A DNA stretch of 64,000 bases, from positions 2,294,001-2,358,000 of the forward strand of contig NC_018025.1 in NCBI RefSeq assembly GCF_000266945.1. Reading direction: 5' to 3'. Under the pieces are notes generated by a model that saw only the letters and a program-made list of their open reading frames with translations, was not told the DNA's origin and ran no database searches. Positions 18,309 through 28,003 of this stretch are shown one piece after another (position 1 is the stretch's first letter; each line of letters starts with the position of its first letter). This stretch comes from Desulfomonile tiedjei DSM 6799. Lineage in GTDB: Bacteria; Desulfobacterota; Desulfomonilia; Desulfomonilales; Desulfomonilaceae. A program made the translations under genes and the position numbers.

Positions 18309-20288
18309 TCATTTCTCTGCAAAAGCCATCTGTCGATAGCGTTCGTTTTCAATACGCTCGACCTCGGTGGCGGGTATGACGTAATGGATGTCATCGTCCA
18401 TGGAACGGGCAATGACTGTGAAAAGCATACCCAGAGCAGCCAGTGTGGCTAACCACCAGATGTGCCAGATCATGGCAAATCCGAACACGAAAGCCAATCC
18501 GCCGAGGATTATGCCGTGCGGGGCATTTTTCGGCATTTCGATATCGGTATATCGATCCGGCCGACGATATGCGATGTCCTTTTCCTTCATGTCCATAAAG
18601 GCATCGATTTCGTTTACGACGGGTATTTTCGCGAAGTTGTACACGGGTGGAGGAGAAGATGTCATCCACTCCAACGTACGGCCGTCCCAGGGATCGCCGG
18701 TCCGATCGCGGAGGGCAGTGCGCTCTTTAATACTGACGAGCAGTTGGATTCCCTGAAAGAGGATGCCGAGCGAGATCACGGCCACGCCCAACGCAGCTAC
18801 GAGCAGATAGGGATGCCAGGCCGTTGTGGCATAATACGCCATGCGGCGAGGCATGCCCATGAAGCCCAGCACATACAGGGGAACAAAGGCAAGTAAAAAG
18901 CCGATCAGCCAACACCAGAACGCGCGTTTGCCCCAATTCTCATTCAAACGAAAGCCGACGGCCTTTGGAAACCAATAATAATAACCTGCAAAAAGGCCGA
19001 ACACTGTTCCGGGGATGATCGTATTATGAAAATGACCGATCACGAACAGACTGTTGTGGATCACGTAATTAGCGGATGGTATTGACAACAGCACCCCCGA
19101 AGTCCCGCCGATCGCGAAGGTCACGATAGCCCCCAGGGTCCATAACATCGGAGTAGTAAAACGTATGCGGCCACGATACATGGTGAAGAGCCAATTGAAG
19201 GTCTTTACCCCGGTGGGGATGCCAATCAGCATGGTGGCAATGCCGAAAAAGAGGTTGACGTTCGCGCTGGCACCCATGGTGAAAAAATGATGCATCCAGA
19301 CAGAAAAGGACAGAACCGTGATGGCCGCAGTTGCCCAGACCATGGATGTGTAGCCGAATAGCCGTTTTCCTGAGAAAGTGGCTGTGACCTCCGAAAAGAC
19401 CCCGAAAGCCGGAAAGATCAGGATATAGACTTCGGGATGAGCCCAGGTCCAGAAAAGGTTCACATACATCATCAAGTTTCCGCCGAGATTGTTGGTAAAA
19501 AAATGCATACCCAGGTAGCGATCGAGTGTCAGCATGGCGAGAGCGGCAGTCAGAACCGGAAATGCCCAAACCACGAGCACCATAGTGAAGAAACTGGTCC
19601 AAACGAACAGCGGCATACGCATGAGCGTCATGCCTGGAGCCCGCATTTTTATGATGGTGACCATAAAATTGATACCGGTCAAAGTCGAGCCGATACCGGC
19701 GATCTGAAAGGACCATATCCAATAGTCAACCCCTACGTCGGGGCTGAATTCTATTTCGGTCAGAGGCGTATATCCCGACCACCCGGCTTTGGAAAACTCA
19801 CCCACACCCAAAGAAACCATGATCAGCAACGCCCCGGCTGCGGTCAGCCAGAGACTGAGCGAATTCAGAAAAGGAAAGGCTACATCGCGAGCTCCAATTT
19901 GCTGCGGCACAACGACATTCATCAACCCGACAAGAAACGGCATGGCCATGAAGACGATCATGATCGAACCGTGAGCGCTGAATATCTGATTGAAGTGGTC
20001 AGGGCTCAGATAGCCAAGGGCTCCTCCCGCGGCGACGGCCTGCTGGCCGCGCATCAAGATCGCATCGGAGAATCCGCGCAGCAGCATGATCAGTGCGAGA
20101 ATGATGTACATGATGCCGATCTTTTTATGGTCCAGGCTGGTCAGCCATTCCTTATAAAGATAGGTCCACTTTCTGTAATACGTGATCAATCCCATGATCG
20201 CCAATCCCAAGAGAACCGCACCAGCAACGGCACCTATGGTGATTGGTTCGTGATAAGGAATCGCTGAAAGGCTTAATTTTCCAAACAT
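18309..20288 (-). CDS. cyoB: Cytochrome bo3 quinol oxidase subunit I (heme-copper catalytic subunit)
   Basis: 659 residues, the normal CyoB length, with about 15 membrane helices. Heme-copper ligands are visible: the CuB His with cross-linked Tyr in [13 protein letters not shown], the CuB pair in MHHFFTMG, and the heme ligands in [10 protein letters not shown]. The [16 protein letters not shown] segment holds the low-spin heme His. It reduces O2 to water and pumps protons. It begins one base after the cyoA stop. Confidence 0.95.
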   Translation of the reverse strand: MFGKLSLSAIPYHEPITIGAVAGAVLLGLAIMGLITYYRKWTYLYKEWLTSLDHKKIGIMYIILALIMLLRGFSDAILMRGQQAVAAGGALGYLSPDHFNQIFSAHGSIMIVFMAMPFLVGLMNVVVPQQIGARDVAFPFLNSLSLWLTAAGALLIMVSLGVGEFSKAGWSGYTPLTEIEFSPDVGVDYWIWSFQIAGIGSTLTGINFMVTIIKMRAPGMTLMRMPLFVWTSFFTMVLVVWAFPVLTAALAMLTLDRYLGMHFFTNNLGGNLMMYVNLFWTWAHPEVYILIFPAFGVFSEVTATFSGKRLFGYTSMVWATAAITVLSFSVWMHHFFTMGASANVNLFFGIATMLIGIPTGVKTFNWLFTMYRGRIRFTTPMLWTLGAIVTFAIGGTSGVLLSIPSANYVIHNSLFVIGHFHNTIIPGTVFGLFAGYYYWFPKAVGFRLNENWGKRAFWCWLIGFLLAFVPLYVLGFMGMPRRMAYYATTAWHPYLLVAALGVAVISLGILFQGIQLLVSIKERTALRDRTGDPWDGRTLEWMTSSPPPVYNFAKIPVVNEIDAFMDMKEKDIAYRRPDRYTDIEMPKNAPHGIILGGLAFVFGFAMIWHIWWLATLAALGMLFTVIARSMDDDIHYVIPATEVERIENERYRQMAFAEK

Positions 20289-20289
20289 A

Positions 20290-21213
20290 TCAATTTTCCT
20301 CTAAAACGTCGGTTCTTGCGTGTGGCGAAACAGAGCCTCCCGTCATGGGGCCGTGATTCTTGTCCGGAGTCGGATGGTATTTGCGCAGGATATGCTCGAA
20401 CAGATTGCGATTGACTGAAGAGAAATACGTCACGGGATGGTAGCCGTCGCTCGGCTTTGCGAGCTTCTCATATCTGTCGAGATCGAGCTTTTCCGGAGAC
20501 TGTCTGATTTTCTGCACCCACGATTCAAACTCTTCACGGGAAACCGCATGCGCCTTGAAATGCATGTTAGGGTACCCGCGACCGGTGAATTGCTGATTGT
20601 GACCGGCATAAGCGCCCGGTTTATCAGCCAGGAGGTGCAATCGAGTTTGCATGCCTGCCATGGCGTAAATCTGGCTGCCCAACTGCGGAATGAAAAAGGA
20701 AGCCATTACGGTGTCAGAGGTGATTTTGAAGCTGAGCGGAACATTCACGGGAAAAGTGATTTCATTCACGATCGCGATATCGTGATCCGGGTAGATGAAC
20801 AGCCATTTCCAGTCCAGGCATACTGCTTCGATGTTGATGGGCTTGTCGGCTGAAGGAATGGGTCGATAGGGATCCAGAGAATGAGTGCTGTTCCAGGCCA
20901 GAATCGCAAGAAGCGTAACAATGACAACGGGACCACCCCACATGAAAAATTCGATTTTTCCGGAATGACTCCATTTCGGCATATAGGTCGATTCTGTATT
21001 GGAGGCTCTGTACTTTCGGGGAAACCAAATAGCCATGATGAAGACGGGAATGACGACGATGAGCATGAGCACGATGGCCGCAATGATGACGAACCGCTCC
21101 GCCTCTCCAATCGGTCCTTTGGGGTTCAACAAGAGTATTGAGCTGCAACCTCCGAGGAAAGGCGAGGAACATAGGGATAACAAGCCTGCAAAAACGGAAA
21201 ATTTCTTCTTCAT
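20290..21213 (-). CDS. cyoA: Cytochrome bo3 quinol oxidase subunit II, lipoprotein
   Basis: 307 residues; GGGGG precedes the ATG. The lipoprotein signal ends at the lipobox LGGC, then two membrane helices and a periplasmic cupredoxin domain ([24 protein letters not shown]). The Cys/His/Met set for the CuA centre is absent, as expected for a quinol oxidase and unlike cytochrome c oxidases. First gene of the operon. Confidence 0.93.
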   Translation of the reverse strand: MKKKFSVFAGLLSLCSSPFLGGCSSILLLNPKGPIGEAERFVIIAAIVLMLIVVIPVFIMAIWFPRKYRASNTESTYMPKWSHSGKIEFFMWGGPVVIVTLLAILAWNSTHSLDPYRPIPSADKPINIEAVCLDWKWLFIYPDHDIAIVNEITFPVNVPLSFKITSDTVMASFFIPQLGSQIYAMAGMQTRLHLLADKPGAYAGHNQQFTGRGYPNMHFKAHAVSREEFESWVQKIRQSPEKLDLDRYEKLAKPSDGYHPVTYFSSVNRNLFEHILRKYHPTPDKNHGPMTGGSVSPHARTDVLEEN

Positions 21214-21575
21214 TTAACCCCCAAAAGTCAAAGGTTTCCAATTCACGTAAACAAAATCCTAATTTGCGCAAACACAATTGAATATTCATGGAATATTCAT
21301 GGTGGAGGCCTCTCGGGGGCGTACGCAAACTACACGCTCCCACATCTTAAATTATCAGGTTTAGACGACCGAGCAAATAATAAGGTTCCCAAATGGTACC
21401 CAAACTATATTTCTTCATCAGTTGGATTGCATTTCAAGTCACCGCCCGGTTTGCGAGTTCGTCCCACAGCAAATGTGAGAATTTTTGTCCGATTGAGAAA
21501 AGCGCTTCTCGAAAATCGGTGGGTGCGCATTCTCCTTGTCCGTGCCCAGATGCTCTCGCATTCCGGCAACTCGGT
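21214..21575. other. Gene-free stretch upstream of cyoA
   Basis: About 360 bases between the NRAMP stop and cyoA. It contains a duplicated GAATATTC palindrome (21280-21298) in the cyo promoter region. No credible gene. Confidence 0.5.
21280..21298. promoter_or_regulatory. Two GAATATTC palindromes one helical turn apart
   Basis: GAATATTC at 21280-21287 and again at 21291-21298, 11 bases apart, 67-85 bases upstream of cyoA. Two symmetric sites on the same helix face are typical of a repressor or activator operator. The binding factor is unknown. Confidence 0.4.
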
Positions 21576-23465
21576 CTACCTGACTATGACAATCGGAATA
21601 TCCAAGCCGTGTCTCACGGGAGAAATGGTGCTACCGAATAGTATGTCGCTTATGCCTCTGTGACCGTGGCCGGCCATGAGAAGAACGTCTATGTGTTGCT
21701 CCTGGACCAATCGCACCAATTCGCTCGTCACCACTCCAAATCCTAGAAAGAACTCAACCTCGACCCCACGATAGCCGAGTGACTCAGCCAGTCGCTTGAG
21801 GTATTGCTCATCCTGTCGTGCCTCTTTGTCGTACGCATCACTGCCGAATACCACTCCTCCGGCTCCTTCGACTACGTGGAAAAGGCATAGTGTCGCGTCA
21901 TGTTGGCGAGCAAGCAGAAGGGCATGGCTCAACACCTTCTTGTCATCATCTGTATGAGCAACAGCGACTCCGATTCGCTTATACCTGGGCACTTCCAGAT
22001 CCAGATCATATTCCGGTGAGCGGATCAGATGACTGAGTTTTTTCCAAGCGGGGATTTCTTCTCTTCCGGGAAAGCGAACAAAAGGTCTCAGTGCCACGTA
22101 TGCAAGCAATAAAAATATTCCTGCAACGATCGGCAGAACGACTACGTAGATCCACACGGGCTCGGGGCTGCTTGCAATCCATTCGGAGAGTTGATCGATT
22201 ACCAGTTTCGCGTTCAACCCTACGATAATGGTCGCTACTATCCAAGCAATTGTCTTCACCCAATTGTTGTTGGCAAATTCGCCCATCATACTCTCGTTAT
22301 TCGTGAAATGAATGAGAGGAATTATTGCGAACGGCAACTGGAGACTCAGAATGACCTGACTCAAGATGAGCAGCTTGTACGTGCCTGCCTCTCCCATGAA
22401 CAATATTGTCAATGCTGCAGGCACCACAGCGACCATCCTGGTGAGAAGTCTGCGGAGGAACGGCCTGATCTTGAAATGGAGATATCCCTCCATGACAATC
22501 TGTCCTGCCAGTGTGCCCGTAATGGTAGAAGCCTGGCCGGCAGCCAAGAGGGCCAAAGCAAAGGCGAATCCGGCCAAAGCGGTTCCCAATAGAGGAGACA
22601 AGAGACTGTGTGCTTGCTGCAGTTCGCTGACAACGATGCCATTCCTGTAAAATGTCGCGGCTGAAACGATCAGAATGGCGGCGTTCACGAAAAAAGCGGC
22701 ATTGAGCGCAAGCGTGGAATCTATCAAATTGAATCTGCACGCCTGCCGCTTGCCTTCGGGCGACGTGTCATACGCACGGGTTTGCACGAGAGCGGAATGA
22801 AGATAGAGGTTATGCGGCATGACTGTAGCACCGATGATGCCGATTGCAACATAGAGTGCCCCTTCCGGAATGGACGGTACGAAGCCTTTAGCTACTTCAC
22901 CCCATGCAGGTCCCGATCTTACGACCTCGAATACGAAACACAGCCCGACTATAGTTATGAGGAAGAGAATGAGGCTCTCAAATTTTCTAACGCCAAATCT
23001 CTGAATGGCCAGAAAGAGCAACGTATCGAAACCGGTAATAATGACTCCCCAAAACAAAGGAATACCGAATAGCAGATTGAGACCTATAGTCGTTCCCAGA
23101 ACCTCTGCAAGGTCACAGGCTGCTATGGCGATCTCAGCCAAAATCCAGAGGCAATAATTGACGGACCGGGGATACGTGTCCCGGCATGCCTGAGCGAGAT
23201 CTCTGCCTGCAACAATACCCAATCTGGCTGACAGCGTCTGCAACAGCACAGCCATTGCATTGGACATCAGCAAAACCCAGATAAGTGTGTACCCGAATCG
23301 GGCACCACCCTCCAGATCCGTGGCCCAGTTTCCCGGATCCATGTACCCCACGCTCACCAGGTACGCAGGCCCGAAGAAGGCGAACATTCGTTTGAATATG
23401 CTCGCTCCCTTAGGAATGTCTACTGTGCGATGTACTTCAGATAACGAAACCCCACTTTTGGCCAT
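21576..23465 (-). CDS. NRAMP-family Mn2+/Fe2+ transporter fused to a universal stress (USP) domain
   Basis: 629 residues. Residues about 25-465 form an NRAMP/MntH-type proton-coupled divalent metal transporter. The metal-binding motif DPGN occurs in GYMDPGNWATDLEGG and the second, MPHN, in TVMPHNLYLHSALV, with eleven predicted helices. After a linker (RFPGREEIPAWKKLSH) the C-terminal ~140 residues are a USP domain (KRIGVAVAHTDDDKKVLSHAL...LLMAGHGHRGISDILFGSTIS), with the GHGxxG-(9x)-GST nucleotide-binding pattern intact. Canonical MntH is about 410 residues and has no USP. The fusion suggests ATP- or stress-dependent control of metal uptake (inference). Confidence 0.92.
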   Translation of the reverse strand: MAKSGVSLSEVHRTVDIPKGASIFKRMFAFFGPAYLVSVGYMDPGNWATDLEGGARFGYTLIWVLLMSNAMAVLLQTLSARLGIVAGRDLAQACRDTYPRSVNYCLWILAEIAIAACDLAEVLGTTIGLNLLFGIPLFWGVIITGFDTLLFLAIQRFGVRKFESLILFLITIVGLCFVFEVVRSGPAWGEVAKGFVPSIPEGALYVAIGIIGATVMPHNLYLHSALVQTRAYDTSPEGKRQACRFNLIDSTLALNAAFFVNAAILIVSAATFYRNGIVVSELQQAHSLLSPLLGTALAGFAFALALLAAGQASTITGTLAGQIVMEGYLHFKIRPFLRRLLTRMVAVVPAALTILFMGEAGTYKLLILSQVILSLQLPFAIIPLIHFTNNESMMGEFANNNWVKTIAWIVATIIVGLNAKLVIDQLSEWIASSPEPVWIYVVVLPIVAGIFLLLAYVALRPFVRFPGREEIPAWKKLSHLIRSPEYDLDLEVPRYKRIGVAVAHTDDDKKVLSHALLLARQHDATLCLFHVVEGAGGVVFGSDAYDKEARQDEQYLKRLAESLGYRGVEVEFFLGFGVVTSELVRLVQEQHIDVLLMAGHGHRGISDILFGSTISPVRHGLDIPIVIVR

Positions 23466-23781
23466 CTTAGGTGCACCTTACCTTCGCTCAAGCCAATTGG
23501 GTGTCATTGCAATCACCATTACAAAGGTTATCAAACGGTCTGAAGATTGACAAGACTCCGAGAACTTCAATGTTGGACATGCACAATGATTGGATAAAGA
23601 AAAAGTCAGGTTTCGGACCGGAATCGGCACCATTCAAATAACGGCTCCTGACGACCACAGGAGGAACAAGAACCGTCTAATTTACCCTGAACAAACAGTG
23701 CGGAAGGCTGTCTAACTAGCTAGAAAAATTCAATGAGCTCTGTAACAAGAATGAGCTCTGTCAAAAAGGAAGGGACACGTA
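23466..23781. other. Gene-free stretch between divergent NRAMP and CX3C genes
   Basis: About 315 bases. A 12-base direct repeat AATGAGCTCTGT lies at 23732-23743 and 23750-23761, just before the ribosome site of the next gene. No promoter is obvious. Confidence 0.4.
23732..23761 (+). repeat. Direct repeat of AATGAGCTCTGT
   Basis: Two identical 12-mers 18 bases apart, each with a GAGCTC palindrome, ending 20 bases before the next start codon. Possible regulatory site. Confidence 0.5.
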
Positions 23782-24033
23782 ATGGACCTTAGTCTTGCAG
23801 TCATAATCCTGGTACCTGCAATGGCGGTAATTGGATTCCTGTTTCTGGCGCAGACCATATTGGTCGCATGGAAGTCTCCTGTGGACAGGAAAGGAGGTTT
23901 TCACGGAGACTTGTTCAAGAGTTTCAGAACCATGCACTCCGATGAGCACAGCGACTGCTACGACGACTGTATGCGTGGATTTCACTGGGAGTCCGGGCGG
24001 ATACCCGCCTGTCTATCGTCATGTAAGTTGTAG
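23782..24033 (+). CDS. Small membrane-anchored twin-CX3C protein, function unknown
   Basis: 83 residues; AAGGAAGGG lies upstream of the ATG. One N-terminal membrane helix (LAVIILVPAMAVIGFLFLAQTILVAW) is followed by a soluble tail. Its last 26 residues contain CYDDC and, 13 residues later, CLSSC, i.e. a CX3C-x13-CX3C arrangement. Such twin CX3C pairs form disulfide-linked helical hairpins or bind metal in other proteins. I do not recognise the family. Its neighbours (metal transporter, SHOCT protein) suggest an envelope or metal-stress role, but that is weak. Confidence 0.65.
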   Translation: MDLSLAVIILVPAMAVIGFLFLAQTILVAWKSPVDRKGGFHGDLFKSFRTMHSDEHSDCYDDCMRGFHWESGRIPACLSSCKL

Positions 24034-24052
24034 GTTTGATTCTGCTGAGGAC

Positions 24053-24074
24053 CTCGCGTGCACTTGCACGTGAG
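24053..24074 (+). terminator. Hairpin after the twin-CX3C gene
   Basis: CTCGCGTGCA (24053-24062) pairs with TGCACGTGAG (24065-24074) with one G-T wobble and a 2-base loop, 19 bases after the stop. There is no T run. Confidence 0.45.
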
Positions 24075-24182
24075 TCCCGAGGCTTTCAATTTTGCTGATA
24101 ACCCTCGTGGCAGCGCGAATCGGACACAGGCAAATTAAAGAAAAACTGTAAGAAACTCTGCATCTTCTCAGAGGAGTAACCG

Positions 24183-24461
24183 GTGCCCATCGGACAGCAA
24201 TACGGTTGGATGGATCATATGATGGGGTGGGGCATGTGGATGGCACCATGGGGATGGTTATTAACTCTACTTGTCATCGGGCTGCTGATCTATGCGCTTG
24301 CCGGCCGAGGAGCCCAGGGATTTTCGGATGCATCAAGAGAATCACGTGTGGGGGAAAGAAAAGATTTCGAGACTCCTCTCGACATCGTGAAGAAAAGGTA
24401 CGCCAAGGGCGAAATCTCCCGAGAAGATTTTGAACAAATGAAAAAGGACCTCCTGAGCTGA
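24183..24461 (+). CDS. SHOCT-domain small membrane protein
   Basis: 92 residues from a GTG start with GAGGAG upstream. The start is Met/Trp/Gly-rich (MDHMMGWGMWMAPWGW), followed by one membrane helix and a linker. The C-terminal SHOCT motif reads PLDIVKKRYAKGEISREDFEQMKKDLL. SHOCT domains sit at the ends of many small bacterial membrane proteins and are thought to mediate oligomerisation. The Met/His-rich start could bind copper, which is speculative. Confidence 0.85.
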   Translation: MPIGQQYGWMDHMMGWGMWMAPWGWLLTLLVIGLLIYALAGRGAQGFSDASRESRVGERKDFETPLDIVKKRYAKGEISREDFEQMKKDLLS

Positions 24462-24606
24462 AAAGCCGGGTCCCTGAAAATGCCTGTACATTCCTTTACA
24501 ACATCGACCTTGATGTCCCGCCAGGGCAATTCAGCAAATCGTCAGTTACGCGAAGTCCCCGGACTTCTTCTCCGCTCACATTGTAATGAGTCCAAGGAGC
24601 AGCAAC

Positions 24607-24969
24607 ATGATTGAAACAATGCCCCAATCAAACGGTTCCGTAATCGCATTAAAGGCGACCGGCAAACTCACCGATGCCGACTATAAAGACATGTTGATTC
24701 CTAAGGTCGAAGAAATTATCAAGCAATCCAGAAAGGCAAAGATGCTTCTCTATCTGCCCGGAGATTTTGCCGGATGGGAAGCTCATGCCGCTTGGGATGA
24801 CGCCATATTCGGACTCCGGCACAGAAATGATTTCGAGAAATTAGCTGTTGTCGGCGGAGCCAAGTGGATCGAATGGGCCACAAAGATTGCCTCCCACTTC
24901 ATGAAGGGAGAAGTAAGAACCTTTTCTGAAGCGCAGCTCAAGGAAGCTTTGGAGTGGGTTCGAGCTTAA
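24607..24969 (+). CDS. SpoIIAA-like (STAS-fold) protein
   Basis: 120 residues from the ATG at 24607 with GGAG upstream; the frame is open 7 codons further. It reads IALKATGKLTDADYKDMLIPKVEEIIKQ, then KMLLYLPGDFAGWEAHAAWDDAIFGLRHRNDFEKLAVVGGAKWIEW, the pattern of the SpoIIAA-like family found in many proteobacteria. These are soluble alpha/beta proteins thought to bind small hydrophobic ligands or membranes; no phosphorylation Ser is evident. It lies 102 bases before the P-type ATPase gene and may be co-transcribed. Confidence 0.85.
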   Translation: MIETMPQSNGSVIALKATGKLTDADYKDMLIPKVEEIIKQSRKAKMLLYLPGDFAGWEAHAAWDDAIFGLRHRNDFEKLAVVGGAKWIEWATKIASHFMKGEVRTFSEAQLKEALEWVRA

Positions 24970-25071
24970 CTCGGGATTCCACCCTGGCTCCAGTGGAGTT
25001 GAAACAGCAGGATTGACGTTGAATGGGCTGCCGAATGAAAAATTGGCAGATGTTGCATGAAAAGGACGGCA

Positions 25072-27528
25072 ATGGATCCTGACACTTTAAAGACTGCAGC
25101 AATCTCGGATTTCGTTGCAGAGCTTGCCACCAATATCCGAAGTGGCCTGTCCTCGGATGATGTTCGTAACCGACTGGAAAAATACGGTTATAACGAAATT
25201 TCGGAACGGCATGTAAATCCGCTCGTTAAGTTTCTCTCGTATTTTTGGGGGCCAATCCCCTGGATGATCGAAATAGCCGCAATCCTTTCGCTCGTGGTTC
25301 ATCACTGGGCGGACTTCGCGATTATCCTTGTGCTCCTGGTGGCAAACGCTGTTGTAGGTTTCTGGGAGGAATATCAGGCAGGGAATACAATTGCGGTGCT
25401 CAAAGAGCAACTAGCCCTGAATGCCCGTGTCAAGCGGGATAACAGATGGACTACGATTCCGGCTCGAGAACTGGTTCCTGGTGACCTCGTTCGGATTCGT
25501 CTCGGAGATATTGTTCCTGCTGATGCTCGTCTTTTGGAAGGCGAGCCGGTTCAGGTTGATCAGTCTGCGCTGACGGGAGAGTCTCTGCCAGTTACCCTTG
25601 AGTCAGGTGACACAGTCTATTCTGGGGCGGTACTTAAGCAGGGTGAAACAGATGCAATCGTCTATGCAACTGGAGCAAGCACTTATTTTGGCAAGAGTGC
25701 CCAGTTGGTGAAAGAGGCTCACACCGTAAGTCACTTTCAGCAAGCAATTCTGAAGATTGGAGATTACCTCATCGTCCTTGCTCTTGCTTTAGTGGCCCTG
25801 ATCCTGGTGGTGGCCCTGTTTCGCGGCGATAATATGATGACTACTCTGCAGTTCGCTTTGGTTCTTACCGTTGCCGCAATTCCCGTGGCAATGCCCACTG
25901 TGCTGTCGGTTACGATGGCTGTGGGGGCTAAAGGGCTGGCAACCAAGAAAGCCATTGTCACGCGGCTTGCTTCAATCGAAGAGCTGGCAGGCGTAGACGT
26001 GCTCTGTTCTGACAAGACCGGCACGCTTACGCAAAACAGGCTCACATTGGGGGAACCGTTCGTTATAGAGCCTTTTACGGGAGATCAAGCTATCCTCTAT
26101 GCGGTCCTGGCCTCCAGAGCTGAAGATCAGGATCCTATCGATCTCGCGATAATATCAGGTTTGAAGGAACAAGAACCTGTGACCGTCTACAACATAACTC
26201 ATTTTCAGCCATTCGATCCGGTAAATAAAAGGACCGAAGCGTCGATCACTGCTCCGGACGGCGCGACATTCAAGGTCACCAAGGGCGCTCCTCAAGTAAT
26301 TCTGAAGCTGTGCTCCAATGCTCCCGATATCCGGTCGGAGGTTGAAGAAGCGATCAATGGGTTTGCTCATCGGGGCTTTCGATCTCTTAGTGTGGCTCGA
26401 ACGGATGGAAGCGATCAGTGGAAGTTTGTTGGAGTACTACCGCTATACGATCCGCCCCGAGAGGATTCCAAAACAACCATCGAGACTGCAAAGTCAATGG
26501 GTGTCAAGCTGAAAATGGTTACTGGCGACCAAGTCGCTATTGCCAGGGAAATAGCGAGCCAACTCGGCTTGGGGACTAACATACTTGATGCTCGACTCTT
26601 CGAAGATGTGAGTCATCACAAGGCTGGAGAACTAGCTCAAGCTATCGAAGATTCAGATGGATTTGCACAGGTCTTTCCCGAGCACAAATTCCACATTGTG
26701 GATGTGCTGCAAAAAGAAGGTCATATTGTGGGAATGACAGGAGACGGCGTGAACGACGCTCCTGCATTGAAAAAAGCGGATGTTGGTGTAGCTGTGTCCG
26801 GTGCTACGGACGCTGCACGTTCGGCTGCGGATATCGTCTTAATGGCGCCTGGTTTGTCCGTGATCATCGATGGAATCAAGGAGAGCCGTAAGACATTTCA
26901 GCGCATGAACAGCTACGCCATTTATCGCATTGCTGAGACGGTCCGAGTTCTGTTCTTCATGACCCTCTCCATCTTGATTTTCAACTTTTATCCCGTAACC
27001 GCGGTCATGATAGTCCTACTCGCGTTGCTTAACGATGGTCCTATCCTGGCCATTGCCTATGATCGAACTCATTACGAGAATCAACCCGAATCCTGGAACA
27101 TGCCGCTGGTGTTACAGATCTCCACTGTGCTGGGCATAGCCGGGGTCATTTCTTCATTCTTACTGTTTTACCTCGCCGAACGGGTATTTCATATCGGGCC
27201 CGAGGCAATCCAGACCTTCATGTTTCTCAAGCTGGCACTGGCGGGACATCTCACGATATTTGTCACTCGAACCCGAGGACCTTTTTGGTCAGTTGCCCCT
27301 TCTCCTGTTCTGCTATGGTCTGCGGTGGCTACAAAACTACTCGCTACTGTGGCGGCCATCTACGGAGTTTTCATGGTTCCCATAAGTTGGAAATGGGCTC
27401 TGATTATCTGGGTATACGCATTGCTGTGGTTTCTCGTGAACGATCGAGTGAAGCTTGTTGCATACCGAATATTCAATCCAGCCGAACCCGCTTTGCTGGC
27501 CGGCAAAGTCTCAGCAACGGAACATTAG
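25072..27528 (+). CDS. Plasma-membrane-type H+-transporting P-type ATPase (P3A)
   Basis: 818 residues from the ATG at 25072, preceded by AGGA at five bases; another ATG at 25057 lacks this. The actuator loop has LTGESLPVT, the phosphorylation site is D314 in CSDKTGTLTQN, and the hinge reads MTGDGVNDAPALKKADVGVAV. The N-terminal segment FLSYFWGPIPWMIEIAAILS and the absence of a Cys-Pro-Cys motif match fungal/plant Pma1-type H+-ATPases rather than heavy-metal pumps. Ten membrane helices are expected. Bacterial members are known in anaerobes and acid-tolerant species and may export H+ at the cost of ATP. Confidence 0.92.
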   Translation: MDPDTLKTAAISDFVAELATNIRSGLSSDDVRNRLEKYGYNEISERHVNPLVKFLSYFWGPIPWMIEIAAILSLVVHHWADFAIILVLLVANAVVGFWEEYQAGNTIAVLKEQLALNARVKRDNRWTTIPARELVPGDLVRIRLGDIVPADARLLEGEPVQVDQSALTGESLPVTLESGDTVYSGAVLKQGETDAIVYATGASTYFGKSAQLVKEAHTVSHFQQAILKIGDYLIVLALALVALILVVALFRGDNMMTTLQFALVLTVAAIPVAMPTVLSVTMAVGAKGLATKKAIVTRLASIEELAGVDVLCSDKTGTLTQNRLTLGEPFVIEPFTGDQAILYAVLASRAEDQDPIDLAIISGLKEQEPVTVYNITHFQPFDPVNKRTEASITAPDGATFKVTKGAPQVILKLCSNAPDIRSEVEEAINGFAHRGFRSLSVARTDGSDQWKFVGVLPLYDPPREDSKTTIETAKSMGVKLKMVTGDQVAIAREIASQLGLGTNILDARLFEDVSHHKAGELAQAIEDSDGFAQVFPEHKFHIVDVLQKEGHIVGMTGDGVNDAPALKKADVGVAVSGATDAARSAADIVLMAPGLSVIIDGIKESRKTFQRMNSYAIYRIAETVRVLFFMTLSILIFNFYPVTAVMIVLLALLNDGPILAIAYDRTHYENQPESWNMPLVLQISTVLGIAGVISSFLLFYLAERVFHIGPEAIQTFMFLKLALAGHLTIFVTRTRGPFWSVAPSPVLLWSAVATKLLATVAAIYGVFMVPISWKWALIIWVYALLWFLVNDRVKLVAYRIFNPAEPALLAGKVSATEH

Positions 27529-28003
27529 AATTTTTAGCTGGCATCTCCCTTTTTTTCGGATGGTCAAATTACGATGCAATGTGCTAGTGAAATTAGCGTC
27601 TTAGAGATGTGAAGAATGCCTGTGCCTAAAGCTCACTCAGGGGCATGTCCAGCAAAATTGGATAAATGCGTATCATCAGACCTACTGGGGCAGAGTGAAC
27701 TGGGCACGCCCATAAATGCCGAGAGGCTTTTCCCACTCGGCCACTTTTCCAAACTATGGAACGAAGAGCCGGAAACATCACGGTGTCCTCACGTGAGGCA
27801 TGGGGGCGATACATTCTAGTAAAAAGACCCAGTTCATTGACATTTGGAAAAAGGCTTCCATATTAAATTGTAAATGTTAACGAACGAGATTCAAATGAAC
27901 GAAAGCATTAATAGCGCCAAGAACCCAAAACTGAAAATGACATCGGTGACAATATCGCAAGGTTCTATGTATGTAACATCAGGTCGCGACGTAATGAATA
28001 CTC
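27529..28003. other. Gene-free stretch upstream of the ABC exporter
   Basis: About 475 bases. It holds a perfect 12-base palindrome CCTCACGTGAGG (27787-27798) and a promoter-like pair (27837-27866). A 67-codon frame at 27616 has no recognisable features and is not called. Confidence 0.5.
27837..27866 (+). promoter_or_regulatory. Candidate promoter of the ABC exporter
   Basis: TTGACA (27837-27842), 18-base spacer, TATTAA (27861-27866), about 140 bases before the start codon. The palindrome CCTCACGTGAGG lies 38 bases upstream of the -35 box, a normal activator position. Confidence 0.5.

Noticed and set aside
19437-20267. 276-codon frame opposite cyoB
   Set aside because: Antisense to a certain gene, rich in His/Arg/Gln as expected from the reverse of membrane-protein codons.
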